A stretch of 64,000 nucleotides of DNA from NCBI RefSeq assembly GCF_030408675.1, contig NZ_CP047200.1:2108001-2172000 (forward strand). The letters run 5' to 3'. Shown one piece after another: positions 38,048 to 47,600 of this stretch. Each line of letters opens with the position of its first letter. The first letter of the stretch is position 1. A model generated the notes under the pieces. The model was not told the DNA's origin and ran no database searches. It saw nothing but the letters and a program-made list of their open reading frames with translations. This stretch comes from Corynebacterium durum (GTDB lineage Bacteria; Actinomycetota; Actinomycetes; Mycobacteriales; Mycobacteriaceae). The translations under genes and the position numbers were made by a program.

Positions 38048-38130
38048 GCAACGCTCACCTGGGGAACCCTAGCCTGAAAATTCGGCTTGAACAGCGCTGG
38101 TGCAGGGGGCTATCAGTGTGGGTCTGCACA

Positions 38131-38192
38131 GTGTGCTTATCTCCAGGCCGCACAAAGGGGCATTTTTGAGCTTGAACATAAGCACACTTTGC
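38131..38192. repeat. Palindromic intergenic repeat, family B copy 1
   Basis: gtgtgcttatctccaggc ... gagcttgaacataagcacac: perfect outer 10 bp (gtgtgcttat/ataagcacac), imperfect inner stem, loop with aaagggg-catttttg, then tttgc. It sits between proB and proA, where it may end proB transcription. Other copies at 47536 and 62811. Confidence 0.85.
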
Positions 38193-38207
38193 GGGACTAA
38201 ACAGCCC

Positions 38208-39353
38208 TCACATATTGGACAGGTAATCGGCGTGTACGACGGGCCGACGCTTGTCAGCAGGCAGGTCGCTCGTCCGACGTCCCAGCATGTTGGCAAGGTC
38301 GCCGTGGCTGTAGTTGGTTTCGCCGCGCCCGATAATCTGCCCGTCAGGGCCCATAATTTCCACGATGTCGCCGGGGTGGAATTCCCCCTCGCAGGATTGG
38401 ATGCCTATGGGAAGCAGCGATCGGCCACCCGAGGTGACGGCGGTGACGGCCCCGGCGTCGATACGCAGCGTACCTGCGACTTCGGCGGCGTAAAGCGCCC
38501 AGAATTTCCAGGCGGAGAGGCGACGGCCGTTGGCCGGGTGGAACGCGGTACCCACGTGGGCGTCGGACAGCGCATCGGAAATGTCGGCGGCGGAGGCGAG
38601 CAGGACGGGCACTCCCCCGCAGGCGGCGAGGCGAGCGGCGGAGACTTTGGAAGCCATGCCGCCGGTGCCCACGACACCGCTGTCGCCTGCAACAACGCCG
38701 TCGAGGTCGTGGTCGTCGCGGATTTCGGGGATGAAGCGCGCGCCGGGGTCTGCGGGGTTACGGTCGTAGAGCCCGTCAACGTCGGAGAGCAGAACCAACG
38801 CGTCAGCGCTGATGAGGTGCGCGACCAGGGCGGCGAGCCGGTCATTGTCACCGAAGCGCATTTCGGTGGTGGCCACAGTGTCGTTTTCATTCACGATGGG
38901 CACCACGCCGAGTTGCTGCAGGCGGTTGAGGGTGCGCTGCGCATTGCGGGCACGGTCGCGCTGGCCCGTGTCGGACGCGGTGAGAAGCACCTGCCCGACG
39001 GTGGTGTCGTAGCGGGCAAAGGACCTGCCCCACTCCTGCGCGAGATGCACCTGCCCGACGGAGGCTGCGGCCTGTTTCGTGGCCAGATCAGCGGGCCGCG
39101 CATTCAACCCGAGAGGCGCGAGACCTGCGGCGATGGACCCCGAGGAGACGATGATCACGTCCGAGCCACGGGCGATGCGCGCGTGCACCGCATCCACAAT
39201 ACGGTCAATGTTGCGGGGGTTGATGCTGAAATCCGGCCCGCCGGTCAGCGACGACGACCCAATCTTGACCACCACGCGCTTCGCCAACGCGAGCCGCGCC
39301 CGCATGTCCTCCTCGCCGGGCGTATCGATGCCCAGCTGCTCACCGTTATCCAC
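38208..39353 (-). CDS. proB: Glutamate 5-kinase
   Basis: 381 aa from the GTG at 39353, 2 nt after the obg stop; a shorter start at 39305 ([19 protein letters not shown]) agrees with related proteins as I recall and has gaggagg nearby. Amino-acid kinase domain ([35 protein letters not shown]) plus a C-terminal PUA domain. First step of proline synthesis. Confidence 0.95.
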   Translation of the reverse strand: MDNGEQLGIDTPGEEDMRARLALAKRVVVKIGSSSLTGGPDFSINPRNIDRIVDAVHARIARGSDVIIVSSGSIAAGLAPLGLNARPADLATKQAAASVGQVHLAQEWGRSFARYDTTVGQVLLTASDTGQRDRARNAQRTLNRLQQLGVVPIVNENDTVATTEMRFGDNDRLAALVAHLISADALVLLSDVDGLYDRNPADPGARFIPEIRDDHDLDGVVAGDSGVVGTGGMASKVSAARLAACGGVPVLLASAADISDALSDAHVGTAFHPANGRRLSAWKFWALYAAEVAGTLRIDAGAVTAVTSGGRSLLPIGIQSCEGEFHPGDIVEIMGPDGQIIGRGETNYSHGDLANMLGRRTSDLPADKRRPVVHADYLSNM

Positions 39354-39355
39354 TA

Positions 39356-40885
39356 CTACCCCTGCCAGCGTTCGCGGTCTGCGACCTGGCCGTCGCCGAA
39401 GTCGTACTCGTCAATCAGGCCGCGGCGCACCTGGGATTCGCGTTTGCGCTGGGCGGCGGACTTGCGCTCGGTTTGTTCAAGACGAATATCGGTGCCGCGT
39501 CCAGTGAGCTGCGTGTCCACGCCCGCGATGGTGAGGGGTTCCCACTCGAAGGTGACATGCCCGATGGTTACGTCGCAGCCGGGTGTCGCGCCCGCCTTGT
39601 ACAGGGCCTCCTCGACGCCGAGCCTCGCGAGACGGTCGCCGAGGTAGCCCACGGCCTCGTCGTTTTCGAAGTCGGTTTGCAGGATCCAGCGTTCGGGCTT
39701 CTCACCGCGGACAATGTAGCCGTCCTCGTTGTCGGGATCGGCTTCAATGACAAAGTCTCGTTTTCCGGCCACGGCCTTGGGGCGCACGATAATGGGCTGC
39801 GCAGTTTTCCCGGCGCGCCCGGCACTTTTACCCTTTGGACCGGCCTCAGCCTTGCGGTGTTCCTGCACAATCTCCATGAGCTTGTATTTCAGGGGTTCGA
39901 GTCCCTGGTGCGCGACGGTGGAGATGATGAACACGGGCCAGCCGAACTGTTCTTTGAGGTCGTCGAGCACGAACTCTGCGAGTTCGCGGGCTTCGGGCAC
40001 GTCGGCTTTGTTGAGGATGATCACGCGGGGCCTGTCGCGGAGGTCGCCAAGCCCGGTGTCGGCATCAAGCGCGGATTCGTAGGCGGCGAGTTCCGCTTCG
40101 AGGGCTTCAATGTCGCTGCCGGGGTCGCGTCCGGGTTCGAGGGTGGCTGCGTCTACCACGTGCGCGAGCACGGCGGTGCGTTCGATATGCCGTAGGAAGT
40201 CGAGCCCGAGTCCTTTGCCTTCCGATGCCCCGGGAATGAGCCCCGGCACGTCGGCGATAGTGAAGGTATCGTGACCCACGTTGACCACGCCCAGGTTGGG
40301 TTGGAGCGTGGTGAAGGGGTAGTCGGCGATTTTCGGTTTTGCCGCAGATAGCACAGAGACCAGGGAGGATTTGCCCGCAGAGGGGAATCCCACCAGGCCA
40401 ACATCAGCCATGGATTTCAGTTCCAGGATGACATCGTGTTCTTCCCCGGGTTCGCCTTTAAGCGCAAAACCTGGGGCTTTGCGGGCCCGGCTGGCCAGGG
40501 CGGCGTTGCCGAGGCCGCCGCGCCCTCCGGCGGCGGCGATGAAGCGCATGCCGGTGGTGGTCAGGTCGGCGAGGGTTTCCCCTGCTTCGTTCAGCACAAC
40601 GGTGCCAGCGGGGACGCTCATCACGAGGTCTTCGCCGCGCGCGCCGTTGCGGTGGTCCCCCGCGCCGTCGGAACCCCGGGAGGCTTTGATGTGGGGGTGG
40701 AAGTGAAAGTCAAGAAGGGTGTGCACCTGCGGGCTGACTTCCAGGATGATGTCGCCGCCGTGTCCCCCGTTCCCACCATCGGGCCCGCCGAGTGGTTTGA
40801 ATTTTTCGCGGTGGATGGATGCGCAACCGTTGCCACCGTCCCCGGCTGACAGGTGCAATACAACGCGATCGACGAAACGCGACAT
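39356..40885 (-). CDS. obg: GTPase Obg/CgtA
   Basis: 509 aa from the ATG at 40885, which has ggagg 6 nt upstream. Glycine-rich Obg fold ([20 protein letters not shown]), G domain with [19 protein letters not shown] and NKADVPEA, and the C-terminal OCT domain. Ribosome-assembly GTPase. In most genomes it directly follows rplU-rpmA; here those genes are more than 12 kb away. Confidence 0.97.
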   Translation of the reverse strand: MSRFVDRVVLHLSAGDGGNGCASIHREKFKPLGGPDGGNGGHGGDIILEVSPQVHTLLDFHFHPHIKASRGSDGAGDHRNGARGEDLVMSVPAGTVVLNEAGETLADLTTTGMRFIAAAGGRGGLGNAALASRARKAPGFALKGEPGEEHDVILELKSMADVGLVGFPSAGKSSLVSVLSAAKPKIADYPFTTLQPNLGVVNVGHDTFTIADVPGLIPGASEGKGLGLDFLRHIERTAVLAHVVDAATLEPGRDPGSDIEALEAELAAYESALDADTGLGDLRDRPRVIILNKADVPEARELAEFVLDDLKEQFGWPVFIISTVAHQGLEPLKYKLMEIVQEHRKAEAGPKGKSAGRAGKTAQPIIVRPKAVAGKRDFVIEADPDNEDGYIVRGEKPERWILQTDFENDEAVGYLGDRLARLGVEEALYKAGATPGCDVTIGHVTFEWEPLTIAGVDTQLTGRGTDIRLEQTERKSAAQRKRESQVRRGLIDEYDFGDGQVADRERWQG

Positions 40886-40945
40886 CAGGATTCCTCCACT
40901 ACAACTAGAATCACTTGATACTAGCAAACAGAGGCGACACACCCA

Positions 40946-41056
40946 GTGAGCCGCGATTATGCCTTGTTCACTGACGACGCCGCCCGCGTCGTGCTCGCGT
41001 GGACCAACGGCGAGTCCAGCTTCCGCATGCTGGATTGGTGCAGGTTGGAGTTTTAG
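40946..41056 (+). CDS. 36-aa ORF, possible gene fragment
   Basis: GTG-started ORF ([20 protein letters not shown]...) divergent from obg, with GC-rich third positions like neighbouring genes, ending abruptly in LDWCRLEF. No clear SD. It looks like the 5' end of a longer gene truncated at the edge of the obg-rpmA cargo region. Confidence 0.35.
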   Translation: MSRDYALFTDDAARVVLAWTNGESSFRMLDWCRLEF

Positions 41057-41063
41057 TGGGGTT

Positions 41064-41429
41064 CTAGGCCCGCGCGAGCGCCCATCCTTGGCTGACCGCA
41101 AACGCGGCGATATCGAGGGCGAAGGCTAAGACGGTGAAGGTGACCCCGACTCCGGCCAGGGTTGCAGAGAAGGTTGCCACCGCGATCGTGGACATAATAT
41201 TCACGATCATGACGGTTGTGAGGGCGGTGGCGAGTGGAATGGTGCGCATCATCCCCACAATGCCGATACCCCACACTGTTGTTGCACACCCGATAGCAAT
41301 GGTAAGAAGAACTGGTATCCCAATTATGGGGGCAACGTAGGTGGCAGCTAGCATGATCCCTATGCCGACAGTTATGCAATAAATTGCATCGAAAAGCAAA
41401 CTAATTATGCCTATTTTGTGCGCTTTCAT
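41064..41429 (-). CDS. Small four-TM membrane protein, unknown
   Basis: 121 aa, nearly all hydrophobic, with four TM helices ([76 protein letters not shown]). No SD, but TACTCT lies exactly 7 nt before the ATG, consistent with a leaderless mRNA. Family not recognised. Confidence 0.6.
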   Translation of the reverse strand: MKAHKIGIISLLFDAIYCITVGIGIMLAATYVAPIIGIPVLLTIAIGCATTVWGIGIVGMMRTIPLATALTTVMIVNIMSTIAVATFSATLAGVGVTFTVLAFALDIAAFAVSQGWALARA

Positions 41430-41436
41430 GGTTGAT

Positions 41437-41442
41437 AGAGTA
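41437..41442 (-). promoter_or_regulatory. Putative -10 box of the 121-aa membrane protein gene (leaderless)
   Basis: TACTCT on the minus strand, then atcaacc, then ATG. Confidence 0.5.
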
Positions 41443-41507
41443 ACAAAACCTGATAGCCGACGGGGGTAAGAGGGCGAAGTAATACGAACGTGACCTTTTC
41501 AACTCTC

Positions 41508-41536
41508 TTGACTTCCTAATAAGAGTCCCTTATGCT
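41508..41536 (+). promoter_or_regulatory. rbs operon promoter
   Basis: -35 TTGACT (41508-41513) and -10 TATGCT (41531-41536) separated by exactly 17 nt, upstream of rbsR. Confidence 0.75.
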
Positions 41537-41550
41537 TGATTTAATCTATT

Positions 41551-41566
41551 ATGCAAACGTTTGCAT
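41551..41566 (+). promoter_or_regulatory. RbsR operator (LacI-type)
   Basis: Perfect 16-bp palindrome atgcaaacgtttgcat with a central CG, the classical LacI/GalR-type half-sites. It starts about 8 nt after the expected transcription start, so bound RbsR would block transcription of its own operon. Confidence 0.85.
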
Positions 41567-41602
41567 ACAGGTTAGAAGGTTCCATAAGGAGGTGCATTCG
41601 AG

Positions 41603-42634
41603 GTGCGCATACCTAACCCTACGTTGAAAGATATTGCTGCTGAGGTGGGGGTTTCAATCAGCACGGTTTCCCGCGCGCTGGCCGATCACCCCGCCATTCC
41701 GCAAAAAACTAAACAACGTGTTCTGAAGGCCGCACAAAAACTTAACTACCGGCCTAACGCGCAGGCACGAGCGTTGAGAAACTCTAAAACCAACACCATC
41801 GGATTGGTCATTCCCAACCTTTTTAACCCTTATTTTGCAGAGCTAGCTGCTGCCGTGCAGAACGCTGCGATAGATGCCGGATTGTACACACTATTAGGCA
41901 TCTCCAATGATGACCCCAAGGGTCTCATTCAGGCTGTTGAAATCATGCAGCATCAGCGCGTCGACGGCATCATCGCCGTGCCGCACATTGGCACGGAAAA
42001 GGAATTGACGGCTCTGGCAAAACAGAACGTCCCGCTGGTGCTGGTTGACCGCGAGCTTGACATTGTCCCTGCCACCTCGGTGAGCACTGATCCTGCGGAA
42101 GGCATCAAGGCCGCCGTATCCATGCTGGTCACGGGCGGACACGAGAGCATCGGCTATCTTGCGGGTCCACAGGACACATCCACCGGCGTGGACCGCCTGG
42201 AGGCGTTCCGCTCAGCCTGCGGGAGTTTCGGCATTGACCAGTACCCCATGCTTTTGGGCGGATACGTCGAAGAGCAGGGCTATGTGGGCACCCAAGAGCT
42301 GTTAAAGCTTGGCGTTTCGGCGATCATCGCCGGGGACTCCATGATGACCGTTGGTGCGCTTCGCGCGTGCCACGAACATCGGCTCACGCCCGGCTTCGAC
42401 ATTGCCCTTGTGGGTTTCGACGATTTTCCAGTATTCCAACTACAGAATCCACCACTCACTATCATTAACCAGCACGTTTCTACGATGGGGGCGAAAGCTT
42501 TTGAGGAACTACATAAATTGCTTCGCGGAGACTCCGCTCAGCACAAAATTAAACTACCCACCACTCTCATCGTACGAGGTTCCACTCCCCCTAAAGACTC
42601 GGCCAGCGATTCATCCGGACAAGGAGGGCACTAG
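41603..42634 (+). CDS. rbsR: LacI-family ribose operon repressor
   Basis: 343 aa from a GTG with aaggaggt upstream. N-terminal LacI HTH (TLKDIAAEVGVSISTVSRAL) and hinge (YRPNAQARAL), then a periplasmic-binding-protein-like effector domain. First gene of rbsRACBKD, directly behind a perfect LacI palindrome. Ribose, or a phosphate of it, is the likely inducer. Confidence 0.93.
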   Translation: MRIPNPTLKDIAAEVGVSISTVSRALADHPAIPQKTKQRVLKAAQKLNYRPNAQARALRNSKTNTIGLVIPNLFNPYFAELAAAVQNAAIDAGLYTLLGISNDDPKGLIQAVEIMQHQRVDGIIAVPHIGTEKELTALAKQNVPLVLVDRELDIVPATSVSTDPAEGIKAAVSMLVTGGHESIGYLAGPQDTSTGVDRLEAFRSACGSFGIDQYPMLLGGYVEEQGYVGTQELLKLGVSAIIAGDSMMTVGALRACHEHRLTPGFDIALVGFDDFPVFQLQNPPLTIINQHVSTMGAKAFEELHKLLRGDSAQHKIKLPTTLIVRGSTPPKDSASDSSGQGGH

Positions 42635-42636
42635 TC

Positions 42637-44214
42637 ATGTCTGTTCAGCCGGTATTACAGCTTGATCGAGTCTCCAAGTCGTTTGGCCCCGTCAAAGTCA
42701 TCGACTCGGTGAGCATTGACGTCCACGCCGGCCACGTCCAGGCTTTGCTGGGTGAAAACGGCGCAGGCAAGTCAACCCTGATCAAAATGATGGCGGGTGT
42801 GTACCAGCCCGATTCGGGCCGGATCCTCGTCGATGGCACCCCCACTACCCTGCCCAACGTCAAGGCCGCGGAAGCCCACGGCATTGCCACCATCCACCAA
42901 GAACTCAACCTTGTGCCCACCATGACGGTGGCGGAGAACCTGATGTTGGGCCGCACGCCGTCACGGTGGGGCTTGGTCGATTACAAGGCACTGCGGAAAA
43001 AGGCGCTCAAGGCGCTACGCATGATCGGTGTAGACGTGTCGCTGGACACCCCCGTCGGCGAACTAGGCATTGCCCGCCAACAGCTGGTGGAAATTGCCAA
43101 GGCGCTGTCTATGAATGCGCGTGTGCTCATTTTGGATGAGCCCACCGCCGCGCTGACCGGCAGGGAGATTGACCAGCTGTTTAGCGTGGTCAATGACTTG
43201 AAGGCCAAGGGCGTGGGCATGGTGTTCATTTCCCACCACCTGGATGAAATCGCTCGTATTGCAGACTCGGTATCGGTACTGAGGGATGGCGGCTTTGTCG
43301 CGGAAGTCCCGGCGTCGACACCCGAGAAGAAACTGGTGACACTGATGGTCGGCCGCGACATTGACGACCAGTTTCCTCGCGTCGTACCGCAGAAGCGCGG
43401 CAAACCGCTACTGGAGGTGCGCAACCTCACCTCTGCGGGTAACTTCCAGGACGTCTCGCTGACGGTGCGCGCCGGCGAGGTTGTTGGCCTTGCGGGCCTG
43501 GTCGGTGCCGGCCGTACCGAGCTGGTGCGCGCCATCGCCGGTGCAGACCGCGTCGATTCCGGCGAGGTTCGGGTTCGCGGCAAGCGCCTGCCCAACGGCG
43601 ACATCTCCGCCGCCATCAGGCACGGCGTGGGACACGTTCCTGAAGACCGCAAAGCTCAGGGCCTGATTCTCGACGCCCCGGTGCTAGAGAACCTCGGCCT
43701 GGCCACTCTCCGCTCCACCTCTCGTTATGGCCTCGCCGATCTCGCGGGACAGCGGACCCGGAGCACAGCCGTTTCCGAAAAGCTTAGAATCCGCATGGCC
43801 AGCATTGACCAGCCGATTCGTGACCTGTCCGGCGGTAACCAGCAAAAGGCGGTCTTCGGACGCTGGGTACTCGCCGGATCTAAAGTACTACTGCTCGATG
43901 AGCCCACGCGCGGAGTCGATGTCGGGGCGAAGGTAGAGATCTACAACATCATCAACGAGGTCACCGCACAAGGCGGGGCCGTGCTGATGGTGTCGAGCGA
44001 ACTGCCCGAAATTCTCGGCATGTCGGACCGCGTGGTGGTGATGTCCGGCGGCCGCATCGCAGGCGAAATGGACGCCGCAGATGCGACCCAGGACAGCATC
44101 ATGCAGCTGGCCGTCGCTCAAGTAGAAGACCACCTGACCGCCGCCGCGACAGCGCACGCCAAAAAGGCGGCGCGCACTGAGAAAACCGCGCATTCTGGCG
44201 CAAAGCGCAGATAG
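42637..44214 (+). CDS. rbsA: Ribose ABC transporter ATP-binding protein
   Basis: 525 aa with two ABC domains: first Walker A GENGAGKST, second half with a degenerate P-loop GLVGAGRTE and the signature LSGGNQQKA, as usual for RbsA/XylG. SD aaggagg. The C-terminus ends in a basic tail. It energises uptake with RbsC and RbsB. Confidence 0.95.
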   Translation: MSVQPVLQLDRVSKSFGPVKVIDSVSIDVHAGHVQALLGENGAGKSTLIKMMAGVYQPDSGRILVDGTPTTLPNVKAAEAHGIATIHQELNLVPTMTVAENLMLGRTPSRWGLVDYKALRKKALKALRMIGVDVSLDTPVGELGIARQQLVEIAKALSMNARVLILDEPTAALTGREIDQLFSVVNDLKAKGVGMVFISHHLDEIARIADSVSVLRDGGFVAEVPASTPEKKLVTLMVGRDIDDQFPRVVPQKRGKPLLEVRNLTSAGNFQDVSLTVRAGEVVGLAGLVGAGRTELVRAIAGADRVDSGEVRVRGKRLPNGDISAAIRHGVGHVPEDRKAQGLILDAPVLENLGLATLRSTSRYGLADLAGQRTRSTAVSEKLRIRMASIDQPIRDLSGGNQQKAVFGRWVLAGSKVLLLDEPTRGVDVGAKVEIYNIINEVTAQGGAVLMVSSELPEILGMSDRVVVMSGGRIAGEMDAADATQDSIMQLAVAQVEDHLTAAATAHAKKAARTEKTAHSGAKRR

Positions 44215-44230
44215 GAGATAAGGAAAATCC

Positions 44231-45202
44231 ATGAAAAAAACCGCTTGGGACCCAGTGCTCCGTTGGATGCTCAATAATGGGGCGCTGGTTGGTCTGATTG
44301 TGTTGTGCGTCGCGATGTTCATTGCGACACCGCACTTTTTGACTGTCTCCAACCTCCTCAACGTGGGAGTTCAGGCCGCCACTGTGGCCATCCTCGCGTT
44401 TGGTATGACCTTTGTTATCGTCGCCGCTGGTATTGACCTGTCGGTGGGTTCGGTCGCAGCATTAGGCGGCATGGTCTCCGCCTACTCGTTTAGCAGCCTT
44501 GGCTTGCCGGGATGGTTGACCCTGCTCATTGGCCTTGGCACCGGCCTACTGGCTGGCCTTATCAGCGGCATCTCGATTGCATATGGAAAGCTTCCAGCAT
44601 TCATCGCCACCCTGGCGATGATGTCCATCGCCCGCGGCGCAACCCTGGTGATTTCCCAGGGCTCCCCCGTGCCGAGTTCTAAGTCGGTGAACACGCTGGG
44701 TTCCAATCAGTACCTGTTTGGAACTGGGGTTCCAGGGCTTCCCATACCTATCGTGATGATGGCACTGGCCGGTGTGATCTGCTGGTTCATTCTGAGCCGG
44801 ACGGTCATTGGTCGGTCCATGTACGCCGTCGGCGGAAACGTCGAGGCAGCTCGTCTGTCCGGGCTTCCCGTGCGGAAAGTCCTGATCACGGTGTACACGC
44901 TTTCTGGGTTGTTTGCCGCTTTGGCAGGGTTGGTGATGACTGGCCGCTTGTCATCAGCCCAGCCTCAAGCAGCGGTTGGTTACGAACTTGACGCTATTGC
45001 CGCCGTGGTCATCGGCGGGGCGTCACTGAGCGGTGGCTCCGGTAAAGCCACCGGCACACTCGTCGGCGCGATCTTGCTCGCCGTTATCCGTAACGGTTTG
45101 AACATTCTGAACGTGTCGTCCTTCTGGCAGCAGATTGTCATTGGCTTTGTCATTGCGATCGCTGTTGGTTTTGACGTGATTCGTAACAAAACAGCTCGTT
45201 AA
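44231..45202 (+). CDS. rbsC: Ribose ABC transporter permease
   Basis: 323 aa with about ten TM helices and the family motif IVAAGIDLSVGSVAALGGM, plus AVVIGGASLSGGSGK near the C-terminus. SD aggag. Forms the membrane channel with RbsA and RbsB. Confidence 0.95.
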   Translation: MKKTAWDPVLRWMLNNGALVGLIVLCVAMFIATPHFLTVSNLLNVGVQAATVAILAFGMTFVIVAAGIDLSVGSVAALGGMVSAYSFSSLGLPGWLTLLIGLGTGLLAGLISGISIAYGKLPAFIATLAMMSIARGATLVISQGSPVPSSKSVNTLGSNQYLFGTGVPGLPIPIVMMALAGVICWFILSRTVIGRSMYAVGGNVEAARLSGLPVRKVLITVYTLSGLFAALAGLVMTGRLSSAQPQAAVGYELDAIAAVVIGGASLSGGSGKATGTLVGAILLAVIRNGLNILNVSSFWQQIVIGFVIAIAVGFDVIRNKTAR

Positions 45203-45232
45203 ACGTCTCTTTTAGGAAAGGTTGTCTACGTC

Positions 45233-46186
45233 ATGTTCACAAAGAAAACTCTCAAGAAAGTCACGGCCGTGTCGGCGGCACTGGTGCTTGCATTCGGTGC
45301 CGCTGCCTGCAACCGCGATTCTGGCGACTCCGGCTCCGGCGGCGGTGACAACTCCGTCACGCTGGCGCTGTCCACCCGGACGAACCCCTTCTTCGTGCAG
45401 CTGCAGGAAGGCGCACAGAAGAAAGCTGATGAATTGGGCATCAAGCTCAACATCCAGGACGCATCCGACGACGCAGCCAAGCAGAACGACCAGCTCAACA
45501 ACGCTGCGACTACTGGCTCCAAGGTCGTCATTGTCAACCCCACGGATTCCGACGCCGTGGTAGCCGCCGTTCAGGCCCTCAACAACGCCAACATCCCGGT
45601 CGTTGCTGTGGACCGCTCCGCAAGCGGCGGAACCGTTGACTCCTTCATCGCCTCCGACAACGTTGCCGGTGGCAAGCAGGCTGCCGATGCACTCGCCCAG
45701 TCCATCGGCGACGAAGGCGAGGTTCTGGTGCTCCAGGGCATCGCAGGCTCCTCCGCCTCCCGTGACCGTGGCAAGGGCTTCACCGATGGCATTGCCACAC
45801 ACCCCAACGTCCGTGTTGTTGGACAGCAGACCGCTAACTTCGACCGGACCGAAGGCCTGAACGTGACCACCAACCTTCTCCAGGCACACCCAGATGTCAA
45901 GGCCATCTTCGCCGAAAACGACGAAATGGCTCTGGGCGCCATCGAAGCTTTGGGCGAGCGCGCCGGACGCGACATCAAGGTCATTGGCTTTGACGGCACG
46001 GAAGATGGCCTGAAGGCTGTCACCGACGGCAAGATGGCCGCAACCATCGGCCAGCAGCCCGCAAAGCTTGGCGCACAGGCTGTTGAGCAGGCTTCCAAGC
46101 TGCTCAAGAAAGAACAAGCTCAGTCTGAAATCCACGTTGAGGTGGTTACCGTCACTCAAGACAACGTGAAGGACTTTGGCAAGTGA
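45233..46186 (+). CDS. rbsB: Ribose ABC transporter substrate-binding lipoprotein
   Basis: 317 aa with a signal peptide and lipobox ending AAAC, then a periplasmic sugar-binding fold (LALSTRTNPFFVQLQEGAQ; FAENDEMALGAIEAL). Lipid-anchored at the outer face of the membrane. The stop overlaps the rbsK GTG by 4 nt. Confidence 0.95.
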   Translation: MFTKKTLKKVTAVSAALVLAFGAAACNRDSGDSGSGGGDNSVTLALSTRTNPFFVQLQEGAQKKADELGIKLNIQDASDDAAKQNDQLNNAATTGSKVVIVNPTDSDAVVAAVQALNNANIPVVAVDRSASGGTVDSFIASDNVAGGKQAADALAQSIGDEGEVLVLQGIAGSSASRDRGKGFTDGIATHPNVRVVGQQTANFDRTEGLNVTTNLLQAHPDVKAIFAENDEMALGAIEALGERAGRDIKVIGFDGTEDGLKAVTDGKMAATIGQQPAKLGAQAVEQASKLLKKEQAQSEIHVEVVTVTQDNVKDFGK

Positions 46187-47085
46187 CATCTCACATCACC
46201 GTCGTCGGATCCATCAACGCCGACTTAAGCGTCCGGGTCAACCGGCATCCGAAACCGGGTGAAACCATCTTCGGAACCGGTGGCTCCATCAGCCCAGGCG
46301 GCAAGGGGGCCAACCAGGCCGTCGCTGCTGCCCTTCAGGGCGCCAAAGTCGCTTTCGTCGGTGCCGTTGGAAACGATACCTATGCCGCCCCCGCAACAGC
46401 CTTGATGGTTGCGGCGGGGGTGGATATGGAGGGCGTCGATACGCGCGACGAAACCACAGGTCTCGCCGTGATCACTGTCGACGCCGACGGTGAAAACAGC
46501 ATCGTCGTCGTACCCGGCGCGAATGCTGATGTCACTGCAGCATATGTGGACGCCCATGCCGAGACCGTTCGGACGGCGGACATTGTGCTGCTCCAAGGGG
46601 AAATCCCCGCTGATGGTTTTGAGGCCGCTGTCAAGCACGCCACCGGGCGTGTTGTGGTGAACCTTGCACCGGTCATTCCGGTGCCGCAGGCCGCACTGCT
46701 GCAGGCTGATCCACTGCTGGCCAATGAACACGAAGCTGGATTAATCCTTGAGCTACTTGGGCACCCCGCAGAGGGCGAACCGGAGGTCATGAGTGCCGCG
46801 CTCGTTGACGCCGGTTTCGCCAGTGTGGTGCTCACTCTCGGCGGTAGGGGTGCGATCGTTGCCACGCACGACGATGTGACCCACATTCCTGCCGCCCATG
46901 TCACCCCCGCGGACACGACCGGGGCCGGTGACGCGTTTGCAGGTGCACTTGTAGCCCGCCTTTTGGCAGGCGAGACACTTATCGACGCCGCGAGTCACGC
47001 CGCGCGCGTCGCTGCTTACGCCGTCACCGGCGCTGGTGCGCAACCTTCCTACCCAGATTTGAACGATTCTCTCCCGGAGATATAA
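46183..47085 (+). CDS. rbsK: Ribokinase
   Basis: 300-aa PfkB-family kinase with GGKGANQAVAAA near the N-terminus and the catalytic DTTGAGDAFAGAL (Asp base) near the C-terminus. Phosphorylates ribose taken up by RbsABC. GTG start overlapping rbsB. Confidence 0.94.
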   Translation: MTSHITVVGSINADLSVRVNRHPKPGETIFGTGGSISPGGKGANQAVAAALQGAKVAFVGAVGNDTYAAPATALMVAAGVDMEGVDTRDETTGLAVITVDADGENSIVVVPGANADVTAAYVDAHAETVRTADIVLLQGEIPADGFEAAVKHATGRVVVNLAPVIPVPQAALLQADPLLANEHEAGLILELLGHPAEGEPEVMSAALVDAGFASVVLTLGGRGAIVATHDDVTHIPAAHVTPADTTGAGDAFAGALVARLLAGETLIDAASHAARVAAYAVTGAGAQPSYPDLNDSLPEI

Positions 47086-47089
47086 CACT

Positions 47090-47461
47090 ATGAAGAAAAC
47101 CGGCCTACTCAACCCGGCACTCAACCACATGATTGCTCGACTAGGCCATACACACACCTTCGTCATTGCTGACTGCGGCCTCCCCATCCCGGAGAACATT
47201 CCGGTGGTGGACCTGGCACTCACCTTCGGAATACCGCGTTTCCAAGATGTTGTCGCCGCAGTCTTTGACGAAGTAGAAGTTGAAAGCGTTGTCCTTGCTC
47301 AGGAAACCCCCGAGGAAGTACGAGCGCTTTTCAGCTCCCCCACAACCTATGTGGACCATGAGGCACTGAAACGACTGATACCCGAGGCGTCGTTCGTGAT
47401 CCGAACTGGGGAGGCCACTCCCTTCGCCAACGTGATCGTCAGAAGTGGGGTGCCGTTTTAA
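47090..47461 (+). CDS. rbsD: D-ribose pyranase
   Basis: 123 aa: MKKTGLLNPALNHMIARLGH, catalytic His and the Asp of IADCGLPIP, as in RbsD. Converts pyranose to furanose ribose for the kinase. Starts 4 nt after rbsK. Confidence 0.94.
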   Translation: MKKTGLLNPALNHMIARLGHTHTFVIADCGLPIPENIPVVDLALTFGIPRFQDVVAAVFDEVEVESVVLAQETPEEVRALFSSPTTYVDHEALKRLIPEASFVIRTGEATPFANVIVRSGVPF

Positions 47462-47477
47462 AATAACTCAGCCATAA

Positions 47478-47530
47478 GCCGCCCCACCGAGTTCTGGACA
47501 TTCAGCTCTCGGTGGGGCGGCCTATTGTTA
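47478..47530 (+). terminator. Terminator of the rbs operon
   Basis: gccgccccaccgag (47478-47491) pairs perfectly with ctcggtggggcggc (47508-47521), followed by ctattgttat. Confidence 0.85.
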
Positions 47531-47535
47531 TAAAA

Positions 47536-47597
47536 GTATGCTTATCTCCAGGCTGCACAACAGGGCATTTTCGAGCTTGAGCATAAGCACATTCTGC
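47536..47597. repeat. Palindromic intergenic repeat, family B copy 2
   Basis: gtatgcttatctccaggctgc ... gagcttgagcataagcac with loop aacagggcattttc, then attctgc. Lies between the convergent rbsD and ketopantoate reductase-like genes, right after the rbs terminator. Confidence 0.85.
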
Positions 47598-47600
47598 GCC

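Noticed and set aside
38100..39647. 515-codon plus-strand ORF covering proB
   Set aside because: Antisense to proB and the obg end, which are unmistakable; no domain visible.
47536..47600. Family A/B palindromes as a CRISPR array
   Set aside because: Copies are scattered over the whole window, without regular spacers or cas genes.
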